Of a stretch of 16,033 nt of DNA, positions 14,801-16,033 are shown piece by piece; positions within the stretch are counted from its first letter, which is position 1; every line of letters begins with the position of its first letter. The notes below the pieces were generated by a model. It had not been told where the DNA came from, did no database searches, and saw only the letters and a program-made list of their open reading frames with translations. The position numbers and the translations under genes were made by a program. The stretch is from an uncultured Actinomycetes bacterium (GTDB taxonomy: Bacteria > Actinomycetota > Actinomycetes > Nanopelagicales > Nanopelagicaceae), in the NCBI GenBank assembly GCA_903899145.1, contig CAIUHY010000057.1, forward strand, positions 1 to 16,033. Reading direction: 5' to 3'.

Positions 14801-14806
14801 GGATTT

Positions 14807-14812
14807 AGTTTA
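14807..14812 (-). promoter_or_regulatory. -10 box of a leaderless DUF3107 promoter
   Basis: On the minus strand TAAACT lies 6 bases before the ATG at 14800, with a weak -35-like TTTCCC (14830-14835) at 17 bases inside the end of the TetR gene. Confidence 0.5.
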
Positions 14813-14813
14813 G

Positions 14814-15449
14814 TCATGAACTTGAACGAGGGAAACCTGAAATTCCTCGCCACTGCAAACTTGCGACGAGCCTCACGGCTGTATCTCGATCAATTTTGCC
14901 ATCCCGAGAGAGCCAATGACGAGCAGTTGTCTGAGCCGTGCCAATCAGTCCAACGGCTAGCAGCATCGCTGATTCCTGAGGCATTGCCGTATCTGCTCGA
15001 ATTGCTTCACTAAATGCCAGTGCACAGTCGTAAGACATTTTGTTCAGTCTCTCATGAACTTGAGGCTCAACACTCATATCACTTTCAAAAAGTAGACGAA
15101 ATGCTTCACCCTCATCGTTAATAAAATCAAAATAAGCATTCACCGTAGCCAATACGCGGCCAGCGTTTTCTTTAGTAGAACTGACTGCAGTTTGAATTTC
15201 AGCAACAAGAGATTCACAGTGGATATCTAGTACTGCCAAATAAAGATCTAACTTCGAAGGGAAATGCTGGTAGAGAACTGGCTTACTTACATTCGCTCTA
15301 TCTGCTATCTCATCCATGGCAGCAGCGTGGTAGCCAGCAGCAGTAAAGACTTCCAGAGCAGCTGTAAGCAATGTCGCTCGCCTTTCATCACGTGGCAACC
15401 GTAATTTGGCATGAGGGGGCACTGGGCTATTGAAATTGTCGGTGCTCAT
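14814..15449 (-). CDS. TetR-family transcriptional regulator
   Basis: A 211-residue one-component regulator. The N-terminal DNA-binding domain covers about 20-70: RRATLLTAALEVFTAAGYHA, then the helix-turn-helix MDEIADRANVSKPVLYQHF (about 45-63), which is strongly TetR-like. The remaining helical region (about 75-211) binds ligand and forms the dimer; the ligand is unknown. An in-frame ATG at 15503 would add 18 residues and run into the divergent rhodanese gene. ATG 15449 is preferred because TACGAT lies seven bases upstream. It is paired with the DUF3107 gene as in mycobacteria, and shares a 36-base gap with the divergent rhodanese-mshB genes, which are therefore plausible targets. Confidence 0.92.
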   Translation of the reverse strand: MSTDNFNSPVPPHAKLRLPRDERRATLLTAALEVFTAAGYHAAAMDEIADRANVSKPVLYQHFPSKLDLYLAVLDIHCESLVAEIQTAVSSTKENAGRVLATVNAYFDFINDEGEAFRLLFESDMSVEPQVHERLNKMSYDCALAFSEAIRADTAMPQESAMLLAVGLIGTAQTTARHWLSRDGKIDRDTAVRLVASLQWRGISGFPRSSS

Positions 15450-15456
15450 TAGCGAG

Positions 15457-15462
15457 ATCGTA
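15457..15462 (-). promoter_or_regulatory. -10 box of a leaderless TetR-gene promoter
   Basis: On the minus strand TACGAT lies 7 bases before the ATG at 15449. It sits 11 bases from the -10 of the divergent rhodanese gene, so polymerase bound at one promoter would block the other. Confidence 0.5.
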
Positions 15463-15473
15463 TCCCAATCAGA

Positions 15474-15479
15474 GATAAT
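15474..15479 (+). promoter_or_regulatory. -10 box of a leaderless rhodanese-mshB promoter
   Basis: GATAAT, one base off the TATAAT consensus, lies 6 bases before ATG 15486. No good -35 was found 17 bases upstream, where the opposite promoter lies. Confidence 0.6.
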
Positions 15480-15485
15480 CAGCCC

Positions 15486-15815
15486 ATGACTAACACCAGG
15501 CAACTTCCAGATGAGGTTTCAGCCACCGAGCTTTTAGATCTTTTTGCTAGCGGGGCCGATTTCCAGTTAGTCGATGTCCGAGAAGACCATGAATGGCAAG
15601 AAGGCCATATTGAAGGTGCCACTTGGATTGTGATGAATAAGTTTGTCTCTGGCAGCGCATTTAGTGAATTAGCTAAAGACAAACCAATTATTTTTCAATG
15701 TCGTTCAGGAGTTCGCTCGAGTGACTGTATGGACATTGCTCGGTCCGCTGGTTTTTCTAATACATCAAACCTAACTGGCGGAATTTTGGCTTGGTATAAA
15801 GCAGGCGGAAAGTAA
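15486..15815 (+). CDS. single-domain rhodanese-like sulfurtransferase
   Basis: A 109-residue cytoplasmic protein with one complete rhodanese domain. DFQLVDVREDHEWQEGHIEG (25-44) is the conserved CH2A-type start of the fold. The active-site loop is CRSGVRS with cysteine 72, a length and charge typical of sulfane-sulfur or thiosulfate sulfurtransferases of the GlpE/PspE type. It would carry persulfide sulfur from a donor to a thiol acceptor. Its stop overlaps the next start as TAATG, so it is coupled to mshB of the mycothiol pathway. That hints at low-molecular-weight thiol or persulfide handling, but this is an inference. In mycobacteria a rhodanese-bearing MoeZ lies near the TetR-DUF3107 pair. 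Confidence 0.93.
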   Translation: MTNTRQLPDEVSATELLDLFASGADFQLVDVREDHEWQEGHIEGATWIVMNKFVSGSAFSELAKDKPIIFQCRSGVRSSDCMDIARSAGFSNTSNLTGGILAWYKAGGK

Positions 15816-16033
15816 TGTCACTTAGTTTGTTGCTCGTTCATGCTCATCCTGATGATGAGACGATCAATAATGGCGCAACCATGGCTGCATATGTGGCCCA
15901 AGGGGTATCAGTCACTCTTGTTACTTGCACGCGCGGGGAAGAGGGAGAAGTCCTAGTTCCAGAGCTTGCCCATTTGGCTTCTTCTGCCGATAACACTCTT
16001 GGTGATTACCGCATAGGTGAATTAGATCGGGCA
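15815..16033 (+). CDS. mshB: N-acetyl-glucosaminyl-inositol deacetylase of mycothiol synthesis (partial, 5' part)
   Basis: The first 73 codons of a PIG-L family zinc deacetylase; the rest lies beyond the window. MshB removes the acetyl group from GlcNAc-inositol, the second committed step in mycothiol formation. The zinc motif AHPDDE (10-15) has histidine 11 and aspartates 13 and 14. The stretch VTCTRGEEGEVL (about 38-49) and the later LGDYRIGEL (about 62-70) resemble MshB more than the paralogue Mca, where the segment after the GE(R/E)GE motif differs. Because most of the protein is absent, Mca cannot be fully excluded. The start is coupled to the rhodanese stop (TAATG). A mycothiol gene confirms an actinobacterial host. 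Confidence 0.88.
   Translation, partial: MSLSLLLVHAHPDDETINNGATMAAYVAQGVSVTLVTCTRGEEGEVLVPELAHLASSADNTLGDYRIGELDRA

Noticed and set aside
15450..15503. Longer TetR start at 15503
   Set aside because: The extra 18 residues are unlike the family's N terminus and overlap the rhodanese start; TACGAT lies seven bases upstream of the shorter start at 15449.
15815..16033. Mycothiol conjugate amidase (mca) as the identity of the last gene
   Set aside because: The visible VTCTRGEEGEVL and YRIGEL segments match MshB better, though the missing C-terminal part leaves some doubt.
1..16033. Mobile elements, CRISPR arrays, tRNA or rRNA genes, or a foreign island
   Set aside because: No transposase, integrase, regularly spaced repeat or tRNA-like cloverleaf was noticed. 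Base composition looks even throughout and the genes are housekeeping or conserved actinobacterial families.

Overview
The window reads as the chromosome of a streamlined, low-GC actinobacterium. The best fit is the freshwater acI / Nanopelagicales (Planktophila-like) group, which is an inference. The evidence is a set of genes typical of Actinobacteria (a DUF3117 protein, a DUF3107 protein, the actinobacterial form of DapD, a mycothiol-pathway MshB) written in AT-leaning sequence. Gene packing is extreme: no gap between genes exceeds about 100 bp, convergent genes overlap at their stop codons, and operon genes overlap or nearly touch. There are no rRNA, tRNA, CRISPR, phage or transposon features.

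Layout. 1-734: end of purK and complete purE (purine synthesis). 731-3088: ugd (minus) and a divergent family-2 glycosyltransferase, followed in overlap by a secreted SpoIID/LytB-domain protein (to 4284); together a surface or cell-envelope block. 4277-5188: dapD (minus), for lysine and diaminopimelate. 5284-7194: a stand-alone sigma-region-4-like protein, the 59-residue DUF3117 protein and leucyl aminopeptidase. 7226-10201: an O-methyltransferase-fold protein, an HtrA-type membrane serine protease and the Mrp/ApbC Fe-S carrier. 10230-14559: a likely four-gene operon of a soluble MgtE-N/CBS protein, an NRAMP-related transporter, an EamA transporter and a PHP phosphoesterase. 14546-15449 (minus): TetR regulator and DUF3107 protein. 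15486-16033: rhodanese and the start of mshB.

The order dapD, DUF3117, methyltransferase, htrA, mrp, MgtE-N protein matches a conserved order in Mycobacterium tuberculosis (Rv1201c, Rv1211, Rv1220c, Rv1223, Rv1229c, Rv1232c). Here sigE, rseA and tatB, which lie among these genes in mycobacteria, are missing.

Two points stand out. First, the MgtE-like protein has only the Mg2+-sensing cytoplasmic domains, with no membrane channel. It is followed directly by an NRAMP homologue that has lost both hallmark transition-metal ligands (DPGN to DPAG, MPH to APW). The pair looks like a two-piece magnesium uptake system. Second, ten genes have a -10-like hexamer (TANNNT or GATANT) exactly 6 or 7 bases before the start codon, the signature of leaderless transcription. 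These hexamers also help choose between alternative start codons.
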